Shown: positions 26,286 to 35,559 of the stretch, in pieces
Numbering within the stretch: the first letter of the stretch is position 1
How the letters are laid out: each line of letters begins with the position of its first letter
Source of the DNA: Terriglobia bacterium
Lineage (GTDB): Bacteria; Acidobacteriota; Terriglobia; Acidiferrales; UBA7541
NCBI GenBank assembly: GCA_023512135.1
Contig: JAIMAG010000018.1
Location: 1 to 47,026, forward strand
DNA length: 47,026 nucleotides
Direction: 5' to 3'
Translations under genes and position numbers: made by a program
The notes under the pieces: generated by a model
The model's database searches: none
What the model was told of the DNA's origin: nothing
Seen by the model: only the letters and a program-made list of their open reading frames with translations

Positions 26286-27746
26286 ATGAACGACGGCGCA
26301 ATTCCAGAAGCCTTGACGTTCGATGATGTGCTGCTGCTGCCCGGCAAATCGGCCGTGCTGCCGACGCAGGTGGACACCCGCACCTGGCTGACCCGGAAGA
26401 TTGCACTGAACATTCCGATCACCTCGGCAGCGATGGACACCGTAACGGAGTCGCGGCTGGCGATTGCCCTGGCGCGGCAGGGTGGCATCGGGTTCATTCA
26501 CCGGAACATGTCCATCGCGCGTCAGGCGGAAGAAGTGGACAAGGTGAAGCGCTCGGAAAGCGGCATGATTGTGGATCCGGTGACGATCTCGCCGGAGATG
26601 AGCGTCGCGCAGGCGCTCGAAATCATGAGCAAGTACAAAATTTCCGGCCTGCCGGTCACCGAGGGGACCCGGCTGGTGGGCATCCTGACGAACCGGGATC
26701 TGCGCTTTGAGAAAAACCTGCACCAACCGGTGCGCAACCTGATGACGAAAGAGAATCTGGTGACCGTTCCGGTGGGCACCACGCTCGAGCAGGCGGAACA
26801 GATGCTGCAGAAGCACCGCATCGAAAAATTGCTCGTGGTCGATCAGGAGTTCAACTTGAAAGGCCTGATCACCGTCAAAGACATTCAGAAGAAGCTCGAC
26901 TACCCGAACGCAGCCAAGGACGAGCACGGGCGGCTGCGGGTAGGCGCGGCCATCGGCGCCACCGGAGATTTTCTCGAACGGGCACAGGAACTGGCGCGAA
27001 TGCAAGTGGATGTGCTGGCCATCGACACCGCGCATGCGCACACGACGCGCGTCATGGAAGCGATCCGGGCCGTGCGCAGCAAGCTGCCGGAGATGCAACT
27101 GGTCGCCGGCAACGTGGGCACCTATGAAGGGGCCCGCGACCTGATCGCGCTGGGCATCGACGGACTGAAGGTGGGCATCGGGCCCGGCTCGATTTGCACG
27201 ACGCGGGTGGTCACCGGTGCCGGTGTGCCTCAGCTCACCGCGATTCTCGAAGCGAACCGTGCCGCACGGGGCACCGGCGTGCCCATCATCGCCGATGGCG
27301 GCATCAAGTTTTCCGGAGACATCACCAAGGCGATTGCCGCCGGCGCCTCCACGGTGATGATCGGCAGCCTGTTCGCCGGGACCGAGGAATCGCCCGGCGA
27401 GACGATTCTCTACCAGGGCCGCACCTTCAAATCCTACCGGGGGATGGGCTCGCTGGGTGCAATGGAAGCCGGCTCGGCCGACCGCTACGCGCAGGAGGGC
27501 GCGGAACGGGGCAAGACGGTGCCCGAGGGCGTCGAGGGGCGGGTGCCGTACAAGGGTCCGCTGGCGGGGCTGGTCGAGCAACTGGTGGGCGGGCTGCGCA
27601 GCGGAATGGGATACGTCGGCGCTGCGAATATCGCCGAGCTACAGCAGCGCGCGCGGTTTGTGCGCATCACCGCCGCCGGGCTGCGCGAAAGCCACGTGCA
27701 CGACGTCGTCATCACGCGCGAGGCGCCGAACTATCAACTCGAATAA
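26286..27746 (+). CDS. guaB: IMP dehydrogenase
   Basis: The 486-residue enzyme oxidises IMP to XMP with NAD+, the first committed step of GMP synthesis. The barrel begins [13 protein letters not shown]. Two CBS domains lie between about residues 95 and 205 ([21 protein letters not shown] and [22 protein letters not shown]). The catalytic Cys304 is in GPGSICTTR. The flap and [11 protein letters not shown] follow, and the C-terminus ends [16 protein letters not shown] chose ATG 26286 because of the purine-rich site upstream and the family's N-terminus, over ATG 26262. A promoter-like site and hairpin precede it. Confidence 0.97.
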   Translation: MNDGAIPEALTFDDVLLLPGKSAVLPTQVDTRTWLTRKIALNIPITSAAMDTVTESRLAIALARQGGIGFIHRNMSIARQAEEVDKVKRSESGMIVDPVTISPEMSVAQALEIMSKYKISGLPVTEGTRLVGILTNRDLRFEKNLHQPVRNLMTKENLVTVPVGTTLEQAEQMLQKHRIEKLLVVDQEFNLKGLITVKDIQKKLDYPNAAKDEHGRLRVGAAIGATGDFLERAQELARMQVDVLAIDTAHAHTTRVMEAIRAVRSKLPEMQLVAGNVGTYEGARDLIALGIDGLKVGIGPGSICTTRVVTGAGVPQLTAILEANRAARGTGVPIIADGGIKFSGDITKAIAAGASTVMIGSLFAGTEESPGETILYQGRTFKSYRGMGSLGAMEAGSADRYAQEGAERGKTVPEGVEGRVPYKGPLAGLVEQLVGGLRSGMGYVGAANIAELQQRARFVRITAAGLRESHVHDVVITREAPNYQLE

Positions 27747-27765
27747 GAGCGCAGGCAACCGGCCG

Positions 27766-28218
27766 ATGCGACGACTGCTGGACTGGGCTCCGGCAATCGC
27801 CTGGGCCGCGCTGATCTGGACGTTTTCCTCGCAGCATTTCGCGGCCGAATCCACCGGTCACCTGCTGCGGCCCCTGTTGCAGTGGTTGCTGCCGGGCGCC
27901 TCCTACGAAACCCTGGAACAACTTCACTGGCTGCTGCGTAAAACCGGACACTTTGTTGAATACTTCGTTTTTGCACTGCTGGTCGCGCGCGGCGTGCGCG
28001 GACGGGCGTCCGGCTGGCAGGCCCGTTGGGGAGGGTACACCCTAGCGATTGTTTTTCTCTACGCGGCACTCGACGAGTGGCATCAGTCGTTTGTCCCGAC
28101 GCGTACCGCCGCGGTGGCCGACGTGGCGCTGGACGTCGTCGGAGGAGCCGCCGCCATCGCACTGCTGTGGTGGCGAGCGCGGAGACACAATCCTGTGCGG
28201 GCGAACCCAGCACTGTAG
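27766..28218 (+). CDS. VanZ-like membrane protein
   Basis: The 150-residue product has about four membrane helices and the VanZ hallmarks: an early WTFSSQ stretch, RKTGHFVEYFVFALL and ALDEWHQSFVPTRTAAVADVALDVVGG. VanZ itself gives low-level teicoplanin resistance; most relatives have no known role. It begins 19 bp after guaB and is probably in the same transcript. The ATG at 27766 matches the family start; longer in-frame readings run back into guaB. Confidence 0.85.
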   Translation: MRRLLDWAPAIAWAALIWTFSSQHFAAESTGHLLRPLLQWLLPGASYETLEQLHWLLRKTGHFVEYFVFALLVARGVRGRASGWQARWGGYTLAIVFLYAALDEWHQSFVPTRTAAVADVALDVVGGAAAIALLWWRARRHNPVRANPAL

Positions 28219-28247
28219 GCTCGCGGCACGATTTCGGAGGTGAACCG

Positions 28248-30125
28248 ATGCGATGCAGGCGAACCAGCAGAATCATTCTGTGGATCGGGGTGCTGCTTGC
28301 AGGCGCCCTGAGCCCGGCGCAGACACCGCGCACGCCGCTGCGCTACGAGCTGCGCTTCGCAGCACCGAACACACACCTGCTCGAGGTGACCGTGCATGCG
28401 GATGGTCTGCACGGCAGCACGGCAGAGTTCGCCATGCCGGCCTGGACGCCCGGCTCGTATCGCATCAACGATTACGCGAAGATGGTGCAGGAGTTTTCAG
28501 CAGCCGACCCGCAGGGCCGTCCGCTCCCCTGGCGCAAAACCGACAAACAGACCTGGCGCATCGAGCTGAATGGAACCAACGCAGCCACGGTGCGATACAA
28601 GGTGTACGGCAACACCATGGCCAACCACTGGACCCAGTACAACCAACTGCACGCGTTTCTGGCCGGCCCGGCCACGTGGATGTATCTGGTGGGCCACATG
28701 GACCGGCCCATCGAGCTGAGCATCGCTGTCCCCGAAGGCTGGCGGGTCGCCACGGGCCTCGTGCCGCTTGGTGGTAACCGCTACCGCGCCGAGGACTACG
28801 ACTGGTTCGCTGATTCGCCGATCGAAATTTCCGACTGGGAACGGCAGAGCTTCACCGTGGGCGAGACAACCTACCACGTTGTCGTGCACGACGTGTTGGG
28901 ACAGAAAGACTTCACCCGATTCACCGCCGACACCAGGAAAATCGTCGAGACCGTGGTGGGGATGTTTGGCGGCCGGGCACCGTTCCGCGAGTACTGGTTT
29001 CTGTTTCATATCTGGCCGGATGTGGGCGGCGGGCTCGAGCATTTGAATTCGACGCAGATCAACTTTCCCAGCACGTGGGATGCCGATGGATACGCCGGTC
29101 GCTACGGCAGCGAGTACCAGCTGAAGCTGTTTGTGACCGCACACGAGTTCTATCACGCGTGGAACGTGAAGCGCCTCCGGCCAGTGCCACTCGGCCCGTT
29201 TGACTACACCCGCGAAGCGCACACGCCTTCGCTGTGGATCAGCGAAGGGTTGAGCAGCTACTACGCTCAGCTGGCGATGGTGCGTGCGGGATTCTACACG
29301 CCCGAGCAGTATCTGGAATCCATCGCCGAGCTCATCACCGAATTCGAACAGATGCCCGGCCGTCGCTTTCGCAGCATCGCCGAAACGAGCTGGGACGCCT
29401 GGTTTCAGAACACTCCGCCCGGCGACACGAACCTGAGCAACACGAATTACTCCTACTACGATGCCGGACAGATCCTGGGCCACCTGCTCGATTTTGCCAT
29501 TCGGCAGGCGACCGCCAACCGGCGCTCGCTCGATGACTGGATGCGATTGCTCTACGAACGCCACGCGCTGCCCCGCCCCGGGTTTACCCCGGAAGACGCC
29601 GTGCGCGCCGCCAGTGAAATAGCCGGGAAGGATCTGAGCGAATTCTTCCGTAGGTATGTGGAGGGGCGCGAGCCGCTGCCGTATGAGGAATACTTCGGCT
29701 ATGCTGGCATCGAGGTCGAGCGCGTGCCGCAGTCGGCGCAGCCGTGGCTCGGCGCCACGCTGCAGCGCACCGACGAGGATTCGACGCTGGTCGTGAACAT
29801 CGAACCAGGCAGCCCCGCTGAACTCGCCGGGCTGGACCGCGGCGACATGATTCTGGGTGCGGACGGCCGCAAGTTCGATATGGACCAGCTCCTGCAGACT
29901 CTGGCAGAAAAAGCTCCCGGGGCAACGGTGAAGCTGATGATCCAGCGCTGGGGACAGCAGGGCACGCTGACGGTGCGGCTCGGCTCCAACCCGTACGCAA
30001 ATTTTGTTCTACGGCGAGTCGAAAATCCTACGCCGCTGCAACAAGCCATCTATGAAAGCTGGCTCGGGCTGGCCGGCAGGGCAGCGGCACAGAATTCGCT
30101 TGCTGCCGACAAGCGAACGCGGTAG
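28248..30125 (+). CDS. M61-family (glycyl) aminopeptidase with PDZ domain
   Basis: The 625-residue product has a signal peptide ending near SPAQT (about residue 25). An N-terminal beta domain follows (AMPAWTPGSYRINDY). The catalytic domain has the zinc motif HEFYH at residues 299-303 and the third ligand Glu333 in WISEGLSSYY. A PDZ domain covers about residues 490-590 (LGATLQRTDEDSTLVVNIEPGSPAE). M61 enzymes remove N-terminal Gly or Ala and act outside the cytoplasm. The start at 28248 has GGAGG nearby. It sits 29 bp after the VanZ-like gene. Confidence 0.92.
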   Translation: MRCRRTSRIILWIGVLLAGALSPAQTPRTPLRYELRFAAPNTHLLEVTVHADGLHGSTAEFAMPAWTPGSYRINDYAKMVQEFSAADPQGRPLPWRKTDKQTWRIELNGTNAATVRYKVYGNTMANHWTQYNQLHAFLAGPATWMYLVGHMDRPIELSIAVPEGWRVATGLVPLGGNRYRAEDYDWFADSPIEISDWERQSFTVGETTYHVVVHDVLGQKDFTRFTADTRKIVETVVGMFGGRAPFREYWFLFHIWPDVGGGLEHLNSTQINFPSTWDADGYAGRYGSEYQLKLFVTAHEFYHAWNVKRLRPVPLGPFDYTREAHTPSLWISEGLSSYYAQLAMVRAGFYTPEQYLESIAELITEFEQMPGRRFRSIAETSWDAWFQNTPPGDTNLSNTNYSYYDAGQILGHLLDFAIRQATANRRSLDDWMRLLYERHALPRPGFTPEDAVRAASEIAGKDLSEFFRRYVEGREPLPYEEYFGYAGIEVERVPQSAQPWLGATLQRTDEDSTLVVNIEPGSPAELAGLDRGDMILGADGRKFDMDQLLQTLAEKAPGATVKLMIQRWGQQGTLTVRLGSNPYANFVLRRVENPTPLQQAIYESWLGLAGRAAAQNSLAADKRTR

Positions 30126-30174
30126 AAAGCAGACAGCTCGAAGCCGGGAAGAGGCAACCGGGGAGAACTCAACG

Positions 30175-30438
30175 ATGGCCGACGTCATTTTGTGCACCCG
30201 ATGTGGGAGCCGCGCTGCCGTAGCTCTGGCGCCGAACGAACGGGACCTGGTGGATGTCGGTATGCTGGAGCGGCACTGCGCACGTTGTGGGGAAGCAACC
30301 CGCTGGGGTCGTGCCGAAGACTACCGACGCGGCGGCGACCGGCGCCAAGGGGAGCGCCGCAAAGGTGTGGGCCGCTGGACCGGCGTGGAACGCCGCGTTG
30401 CCGACCGACGCAGCGGTCGCGACCGGCGCAGCGAATAA
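30175..30438 (+). CDS. Small zinc-ribbon protein with Arg/Asp-rich repeat tail
   Basis: The 87-residue product has two C-x2-C pairs (Cys7/Cys10, Cys35/Cys38) that can form a zinc ribbon. A tail of short charged repeats of the (D/E)RRxx(D/E)RR type runs from about residue 51 to the end (GGDRRQGERRKG, GVERRVADRRSGRDRRS). I know no function for it. Tails of this kind occur on many unrelated bacterial proteins. It follows the M61 peptidase by 49 bp. Its start has a GGGGAGAA site about eight bases upstream. It converges on rplQ across the operon terminator. Confidence 0.7.
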   Translation: MADVILCTRCGSRAAVALAPNERDLVDVGMLERHCARCGEATRWGRAEDYRRGGDRRQGERRKGVGRWTGVERRVADRRSGRDRRSE

Positions 30439-30470
30439 ACGCGCCACGGACCGAACGGATTCCCTGTGCA

Positions 30471-30504
30471 CAAAAAAATTGGCCCCGGGAAACGTTCCGG
30501 GGCC
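30471..30504 (-). terminator. Intrinsic terminator of the ribosomal protein superoperon
   Basis: Read on the minus strand, an 8-bp perfect stem GGCCCCGG / CCGGGGCC (30497-30504 and 30481-30488) with an 8-base loop is followed by AATTTTTTTG. It lies 28 bp after the rplQ stop and between convergent genes. Confidence 0.93.
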
Positions 30505-30531
30505 GAAGTTTGTTCCAGGGCGTGAGACGGC

Positions 30532-30972
30532 TCAGCTCTGCGCCGACGCTGCGGTTTCCGGCGCCGGCTCTTCGGTTTTGCGCGGTTTCTTTTCCTTCTT
30601 TTCTTTCTTCTGCAGCTCGGAACCGATCAGCTCGAGGATGGCGAGCTGTGCGCCATCGCTGATCCGCCAGCCGGCGCGGACGATGCGGGTGTAGCCACCC
30701 GTGCGGTCGGCGAAACGCGGAGCGAGGACACGAAACAGCTTGCGGGTGGCCTCGTCGGTCATCAGGAAGGCCGCGGCCTGACGACGGGCATGCAAGGTGT
30801 CGCGCTTGCCGAGCGTGATCATGCGTTCGACCAGAGGCCGTGCGGCTTTGGCGCGGGCGACTGTGGTCTGGACGCGCTCGTGCAAAATGACGTTGGTCAC
30901 CAGGTTGCGCAGGGTCGCGCGGCGGTGAGCTGGGTTGCGTCCCAGCTTGAATCCGGCTTTGCGGTGTCGCAT
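30532..30972 (-). CDS. rplQ: 50S ribosomal protein L17 (bL17)
   Basis: The 146-residue protein begins [23 protein letters not shown]-like and has [14 protein letters not shown] and [10 protein letters not shown], all typical of bL17, near the exit tunnel. A Lys/Glu- and Ala-rich tail of about 30 residues extends it beyond the E. coli length. I chose ATG 30972 (conserved MRHR) over ATG 30981. It is the last gene of the superoperon and the terminator follows. Confidence 0.95.
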   Translation of the reverse strand: MRHRKAGFKLGRNPAHRRATLRNLVTNVILHERVQTTVARAKAARPLVERMITLGKRDTLHARRQAAAFLMTDEATRKLFRVLAPRFADRTGGYTRIVRAGWRISDGAQLAILELIGSELQKKEKKEKKPRKTEEPAPETAASAQS

Positions 30973-30986
30973 GGCCACCATCCCGC

Positions 30987-32009
30987 TTACAGCGTCGAGG
31001 TTTCTTCCGGCGGCGCCGTCTGGCTGGGCAGCGGCGGCCAGATGATGCGTCCATGCTCGTCGAATTTCATGCCCAGGCTCAGGCCCATGCGCTGCAGGAT
31101 TTCCTTGATTTCGTTCAGCGATTTGCGGCCGAAGTTTTTCGTCTTGAGCATCTCGTTTTCCGTGCGCTGGACGAGCTCGCGAATCGTCTGAATGTTGGCG
31201 TTCTTCAGACAATTGTACGAGCGGACCGAAAGTTCGAGTTCTTCCACCGAGCGGTCCAGGTGCTCCAGGCGCGGGTCGGGGAACGCTTCGACGACTTCCT
31301 CGGACAGTTCAGGTTGTTCTTCAAAGTTGATGAAGATGGTCATGTGATCTTTGATCAGTTTGGCGGCCAGACCGATGGCGTCCTGAGGGGTGATGGCCCC
31401 GTTGGTCCAAACTTCCAGGTTCAGTTTTTCGTAGTCGGTCATCTGTCCCAAGCGTGCGGCTTCGACCGAATAGTTCACCTTGCGGACCGGGGAGTGGACG
31501 GAATCCACCGGGATGTAACCGACCGGCAGGTCTTCGTCGAAGTTGCGGTCGGCGCCGACGTAGCCGCGGCCGTTTTTGACGCGCATCTCCATCTGGAGGC
31601 GACCGCCTTCGCTGACCGTGGCGATATACACATTCTTGTCGAGGACGGCGAAATCCGCATCTTCTTCAATCATGGCCGAGGTGACCACGCCGGGCTGCTC
31701 GACATTCAGGTAAATCGTCTTCGGCTGATCCACGTTCAGCTTGAGCGGCACCTGTTTGAGATTCAGGATGATGTCGGTGGCATCTTCGACGACGCCGGGG
31801 ATCGGCGAGAATTCGTGGAGCACACCTTCGATCCGGACTGCGGTGATGGCGGCGCCTTCAATGGAACTGAGCAAGGCGCGTCGCAGGGCGTTGCCGACGG
31901 TCGTGCCCCAGCCGCGCTCAAACGGCTGGGCGGAAAATTTTCCGTACCGATCCGTCAGCGTGCCGAGCTCCGCGGCCATCCGTTTCGGTTTCTGAAAGCC
32001 CTTCCACAT
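30987..32009 (-). CDS. rpoA: RNA polymerase alpha subunit
   Basis: The 340-residue subunit has the N-terminal assembly domain ([25 protein letters not shown]) and, after a linker near residue 240, the C-terminal domain that contacts UP elements and activators ([14 protein letters not shown] and [11 protein letters not shown]). The length matches the family. It follows rpsD and precedes rplQ, the standard alpha-operon order. Confidence 0.97.
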   Translation of the reverse strand: MWKGFQKPKRMAAELGTLTDRYGKFSAQPFERGWGTTVGNALRRALLSSIEGAAITAVRIEGVLHEFSPIPGVVEDATDIILNLKQVPLKLNVDQPKTIYLNVEQPGVVTSAMIEEDADFAVLDKNVYIATVSEGGRLQMEMRVKNGRGYVGADRNFDEDLPVGYIPVDSVHSPVRKVNYSVEAARLGQMTDYEKLNLEVWTNGAITPQDAIGLAAKLIKDHMTIFINFEEQPELSEEVVEAFPDPRLEHLDRSVEELELSVRSYNCLKNANIQTIRELVQRTENEMLKTKNFGRKSLNEIKEILQRMGLSLGMKFDEHGRIIWPPLPSQTAPPEETSTL

Positions 32010-32069
32010 CGTGAGACATCCTTCCTCCCCGCTCGGAGCGGGGCAGCGGTGATCTGAAACTCGTGCGTC

Positions 32070-32702
32070 CTATTTCGAGTACAGCTCGACGATGAGCTGC
32101 TCGGTGATCGGCGGCGTCTGCACATACTCGCGCTTGGGCAGCGCCACGACGCGCGCCTTCAGGTTCTCCCGGTCCACTTCGAGCCAGGGTGCCAGCGCCT
32201 GCGACTGGGCAATATTGCGCGCTTCCAGCACCATGGGGTTCTGGCGCATGCGCTCCTTCAGGGCAATTTCTTCGCCGACGTTGACCAGATAGGACGGGAT
32301 ATTCACCTTGCGGCCGTTGACCAGCACATGCCCGTGCAGGACGAACTGCCGCGCCTGTGCCCGCGAACTGGCCATACCCGCACGATAGACGACATTGTCC
32401 AAGCGTCGCTCGAGCATCACGATCAGGTTTTCGCCTGTGGGCCCTTTCATGCGCACGGCTTTTTCGAAATAGTTGCGGAACTGGCGCTCAAGCAAGCCGT
32501 AGGTGCGCTTGGTTTTCTGTTTCTCGCGCAACTGGAGGCCGTATCCGACCATTTTCGCGCGACGACGCTGGCCATGCTGGCCCGGAACGAAGTTGCGCTG
32601 CTCGATGGCGCACTTTTCTGTAAAACACCGCAAGCCTTTCAGAAAGAGTTTCATACCTTCCCGACGGCACAAGCGGCAGACAGCTTCACGATGCCTAGCC
32701 AA
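32070..32702 (-). CDS. rpsD: 30S ribosomal protein S4 (uS4), zinc-binding form, TTG start
   Basis: The 210-residue protein has four zinc-ligand cysteines (Cys9, Cys12, Cys26, Cys31), so it is the C+ form. The S4 RNA-binding domain is intact ([25 protein letters not shown]). The family N-terminus MARH...CRLCRREG is reached only from a TTG at 32702, which has AGGAG six bases upstream. S4 starts 30S assembly and often represses its own operon. Confidence 0.95.
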   Translation of the reverse strand: MARHREAVCRLCRREGMKLFLKGLRCFTEKCAIEQRNFVPGQHGQRRRAKMVGYGLQLREKQKTKRTYGLLERQFRNYFEKAVRMKGPTGENLIVMLERRLDNVVYRAGMASSRAQARQFVLHGHVLVNGRKVNIPSYLVNVGEEIALKERMRQNPMVLEARNIAQSQALAPWLEVDRENLKARVVALPKREYVQTPPITEQLIVELYSK

Positions 32703-32735
32703 GAGTCTCTCCTCTCCTTACGACGTGTTTGCCCG

Positions 32736-33179
32736 CTAGACGCGCCGGCGCTTCGGTGGCCGGCAGCCGTTGTGCGGGATCGGAGTCACGTCTTTGATCG
32801 CGGTAATGTGCAGGCCCGCCGAGGCCAGTGCCCGCACCGCCGATTCCCGACCTGAGCCGGGACCCTTGACGCGAACTTCCACCGATTTCATGCCGAACTG
32901 ATCCCGTGCCGTGGCGCCAGCGGCGAGCGCGGCCTGCTGGGCCGCGTAGGGTGTTCCCTTGCGCGAACCCTTGAAGCCGATGGCCCCGGCCGAAGACCAG
33001 CAGACGGTGCGACCTTCGGGGTCCGTGATGGTGACCATCGTGTTGTTGAAGGTCGCCTGGATGAAGGCGATCCCCGCGGGCACGATGCGCTTTTCGCGCT
33101 TTTTCTTGTACTCCTTGCGACGCCGCGTCGGTTTGGCGGGCGCCGGCGCCGCAGGTGTCGTTTCAGGTTGTTTTGCCAA
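32736..33179 (-). CDS. rpsK: 30S ribosomal protein S11 (uS11)
   Basis: The 147-residue protein has the family core [21 protein letters not shown] and the end [23 protein letters not shown]. The N-terminus carries about 15 extra residues rich in Ala, Pro and Lys. It lies in the 30S platform near the Shine-Dalgarno helix. It sits between rpsM and rpsD, as usual. Confidence 0.96.
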   Translation of the reverse strand: MAKQPETTPAAPAPAKPTRRRKEYKKKREKRIVPAGIAFIQATFNNTMVTITDPEGRTVCWSSAGAIGFKGSRKGTPYAAQQAALAAGATARDQFGMKSVEVRVKGPGSGRESAVRALASAGLHITAIKDVTPIPHNGCRPPKRRRV

Positions 33180-33203
33180 GGCTTTCTCCCCTGCGAAGAA
33201 TCG

Positions 33204-33590
33204 CTATTTCTTGGCCACGGCCTTCTTTTTGGCAGCAATGGCGGCGCGCCGCGGACCCTTGCGCGTGCGCGCATTGGTGTGGGTCCGCTGGCCGCGCACC
33301 GGCAGATTGCGCCGGTGGCGCAGGCCCCGGTACGACTGAATGTCGATCAACCGGCGAATGTTCATCTGAATTTCTTTGCGCAGATCGCCTTCGACGCGCC
33401 CTTCGCTTTCGATGACCTGACGGAGCCGGGTGATCTCCTCTTCGGTCAGGTCTTTGATTTTCTTCGTTTCGTCCACATTCGCTTTGGCGCAGACGGCGCG
33501 GGCGCGCGACTGGCCAATGCCGTAGATGGCCGTCAAGCCGATCCAGAGCCGCTTCTGCGGCGGCAAATCCACTCCGGCGATGCGTGCCAT
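33204..33590 (-). CDS. rpsM: 30S ribosomal protein S13 (uS13)
   Basis: The 128-residue protein begins [14 protein letters not shown] and has the helix-two-turn-helix signature near [12 protein letters not shown]. It ends in a basic tail ([14 protein letters not shown]) that contacts the P-site tRNA. The gene follows rpmJ by 40 bp. Confidence 0.96.
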   Translation of the reverse strand: MARIAGVDLPPQKRLWIGLTAIYGIGQSRARAVCAKANVDETKKIKDLTEEEITRLRQVIESEGRVEGDLRKEIQMNIRRLIDIQSYRGLRHRRNLPVRGQRTHTNARTRKGPRRAAIAAKKKAVAKK

Positions 33591-33630
33591 TTCCCTCTCC
33601 CTCCTGCTCCACGAGCCAGCGGGCGGCGCA

Positions 33631-33744
33631 CTAACCCTGGCGCTGTTTGTGCTTCGGGTTGATGCAAATCACCCGCACGACGCCGCGCCGATGGACGATC
33701 TTGCATTTGTCGCAAATCTTCTTCACCGAGGAACGGACTTTCAT
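33631..33744 (-). CDS. rpmJ: 50S ribosomal protein L36 (bL36), zinc form
   Basis: The 37-residue protein [20 protein letters not shown]... ends in [10 protein letters not shown]. The zinc ligands Cys11, Cys14, Cys27 and His32 are all present, so it is the C+ form. It fits the expected place between infA and rpsM. Its ATG is at 33744 and its TAG stop at 33631. Confidence 0.96.
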   Translation of the reverse strand: MKVRSSVKKICDKCKIVHRRGVVRVICINPKHKQRQG

Positions 33745-33792
33745 CGGTCCTCCTGCACCGCAGCGCTTCCGCCATTGCGCGACCGAACCGGT

Positions 33793-34056
33793 TCACTTGT
33801 AGCGATAAACGATCCGTCCGCGCGTCAGGTCGTAGGGCGACAGTTCCACGGCAACCCGATCTCCCGGCAGGATCCGAATAAAATTTTTACGCATCTTGCC
33901 GGAGATGTGCGCCAGGACCTGGTGCTTGTTTTCCAGCTCCACCCGAAACATGGCGTTGGGCAGCGGTTCGATCACCGTGGCCATGACTTCGATGGCGTCT
34001 TCTTTTGGGTTACCGCTCCCGCCGGCCTTGCTTTTTTCGCGTTCCTTTCTGGCCAT
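33793..34056 (-). CDS. infA: Translation initiation factor IF-1 with N-terminal extension
   Basis: The 87-residue protein contains the IF-1 S1-like fold ([21 protein letters not shown], then [18 protein letters not shown]) and ends [10 protein letters not shown]-1 is usually 71-73 residues; here about 15 basic or polar residues ([16 protein letters not shown]) precede the fold. An internal start at Met25 would remove part of the fold, so the extension is probably real. It follows map by 45 bp. Confidence 0.94.
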   Translation of the reverse strand: MARKEREKSKAGGSGNPKEDAIEVMATVIEPLPNAMFRVELENKHQVLAHISGKMRKNFIRILPGDRVAVELSPYDLTRGRIVYRYK

Positions 34057-34101
34057 ATAGGTTCCACCCCAGACCGCTTCTGGCGTCCCCGAATTGCGGG
34101 G

Positions 34102-34875
34102 TTACCAGGACGGTCCGGACAACTCTCTGGGCCGCGTGAGAATCCACGGGCCGTTTTCCGTGACCGCGACCGTGTGCTCGAAATGAGCCGCCAAGCTGCC
34201 GTCCACCGTCACGGCCGTCCATCCATCGTCGAGCACGCGCACTTCGGGCCGCCCGGCTGCTACCATCGGCTCGATCGCCAGCACCAGGCCGGGTTCGAGC
34301 CGCGGGCCTTTGCCGGGTGGGCCGTAGTTCGGCAACTGGGGTTCCTCGTGCATCTGCGTGCCGATGCCGTGCCCGACGAACTCCCGGACCACAGAGAAGC
34401 CGAGCGGCTCGACGGTCTGCTGCACCGCCGCGCCGACGTCGCTCAGACGGTTGCCCGGGCGCATCTGCGCGATGGCGCGATCGAGTGCGTCGCGGGTCGC
34501 GATGAGCAACCGCTCCACCTCCGGAGCGACCCGCCCGACCGGAATCGTGACGGCCGCGTCGGCATAGTAGCCATCCAGTTCGACGCCGTAATCAATCGAG
34601 ACGACGTCGCCTTCGCGCAGCGTCCGGCGCGCCGAAGGAATCCCGTGCACGACCTCGTTGTTCACCGACGTGCAAAGCGTACAGGGAAACCCGCGATAGC
34701 CTTTGAACGCGGCGCGAGCGCCGTATTCGGCGGTGCGCCGCGCCGCGAAGGTTTCCAGGTCCAGGGTGGTCACTCCCGGAGCCACCATCTGCCGCAGGCT
34801 CGAGAGCACGTCCCAGACAATCAGCCCGGCACGGTGCATTTTTTCCAGTTCTGCGGCCGACTTCAGCACAATCAT
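34102..34875 (-). CDS. map: Methionine aminopeptidase, type I
   Basis: The 257-residue enzyme removes N-terminal Met from nascent proteins. The metal ligands are visible: two Asp in [18 protein letters not shown], His in [15 protein letters not shown], Glu in LAIEPM and Glu in [11 protein letters not shown]. It lacks an N-terminal zinc-finger or SH3 extension. Its ATG overlaps the adk stop (ATGA). Confidence 0.95.
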   Translation of the reverse strand: MIVLKSAAELEKMHRAGLIVWDVLSSLRQMVAPGVTTLDLETFAARRTAEYGARAAFKGYRGFPCTLCTSVNNEVVHGIPSARRTLREGDVVSIDYGVELDGYYADAAVTIPVGRVAPEVERLLIATRDALDRAIAQMRPGNRLSDVGAAVQQTVEPLGFSVVREFVGHGIGTQMHEEPQLPNYGPPGKGPRLEPGLVLAIEPMVAAGRPEVRVLDDGWTAVTVDGSLAAHFEHTVAVTENGPWILTRPRELSGPSW

Positions 34876-35549
34876 GACGCCGCAGCCCGTTCCACCAGCG
34901 CAACCACCTGGCGCGAGACGGCTTCGATATCCGCCGTGCCGTCCACGTCGACCAGGACGCCGCGTGCGCGATAGTAATCCACCAGGGGACGGGTCTGGCG
35001 GTGATAGGACGCCAGACGCTGGCGAACCACTTCCTCCCGGTCGTCCGGGCGCTCGACGAGCTCCCCGCCGTCGAGGTCGCAGCGACCGGGAACCTGTGGC
35101 GGGCGGTCATAAATATTATAAACCGCTCCGCAAAGTTTGCACGTGCGGCGCCCGGCCAGGCGACGAAGCAACAAAGCTTCGTCAGCAACGAGGTGCAGCA
35201 CCACCGGCCGGCCAAACCCGTGGGCCTCCAGCAGGCGGTCGAGCGCTTCGGCCTGCGCGAGAGTGCGCGGAAAACCGTCGAGCACAAACCCCATCCGGCA
35301 ATCCGGCCGCGCGATGCGCTCCTCTACCATGCCCAGGACGATTTCGTCGGGCACCAGTTCGCCGCGTTCCATGATCGGGCGCGCCCGCCGGCCCAATTCA
35401 GTGTCGCGGCGGACGTGGTCGCGGAACATATCCCCGGTGGACAGGTGCGGCACGCCATAGCGTTCGGCGATCAACCGTGCCTGTGTGCCCTTGCCCGCAC
35501 CGGGCGGGCCGAGAAAAATCAAGGCGCGCTGGGGAGCCGTCCGGGCCAT
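34872..35549 (-). CDS. adk: Adenylate kinase with zinc-type lid
   Basis: The 225-residue enzyme interconverts AMP, ATP and ADP. The P-loop GPPGAGKGT is at residues 14-22, with the AMP-binding [11 protein letters not shown] and the DGFPRT motif after it. The lid has Cys137, Cys140, Cys157 and Asp160, a known CCCD zinc-ligand set found in bacteria with long lids. I chose ATG 35549, 10 bp after the secY stop, as the only start that matches the family. Confidence 0.95.
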   Translation of the reverse strand: MARTAPQRALIFLGPPGAGKGTQARLIAERYGVPHLSTGDMFRDHVRRDTELGRRARPIMERGELVPDEIVLGMVEERIARPDCRMGFVLDGFPRTLAQAEALDRLLEAHGFGRPVVLHLVADEALLLRRLAGRRTCKLCGAVYNIYDRPPQVPGRCDLDGGELVERPDDREEVVRQRLASYHRQTRPLVDYYRARGVLVDVDGTADIEAVSRQVVALVERAAAS

Positions 35550-35559
35550 GGCAGCGGCG

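Noticed and set aside
33526-34974. 482-residue + frame opposite rpmJ, infA and map
   Set aside because: The opposite strand holds certain genes with full motifs; this frame has none.
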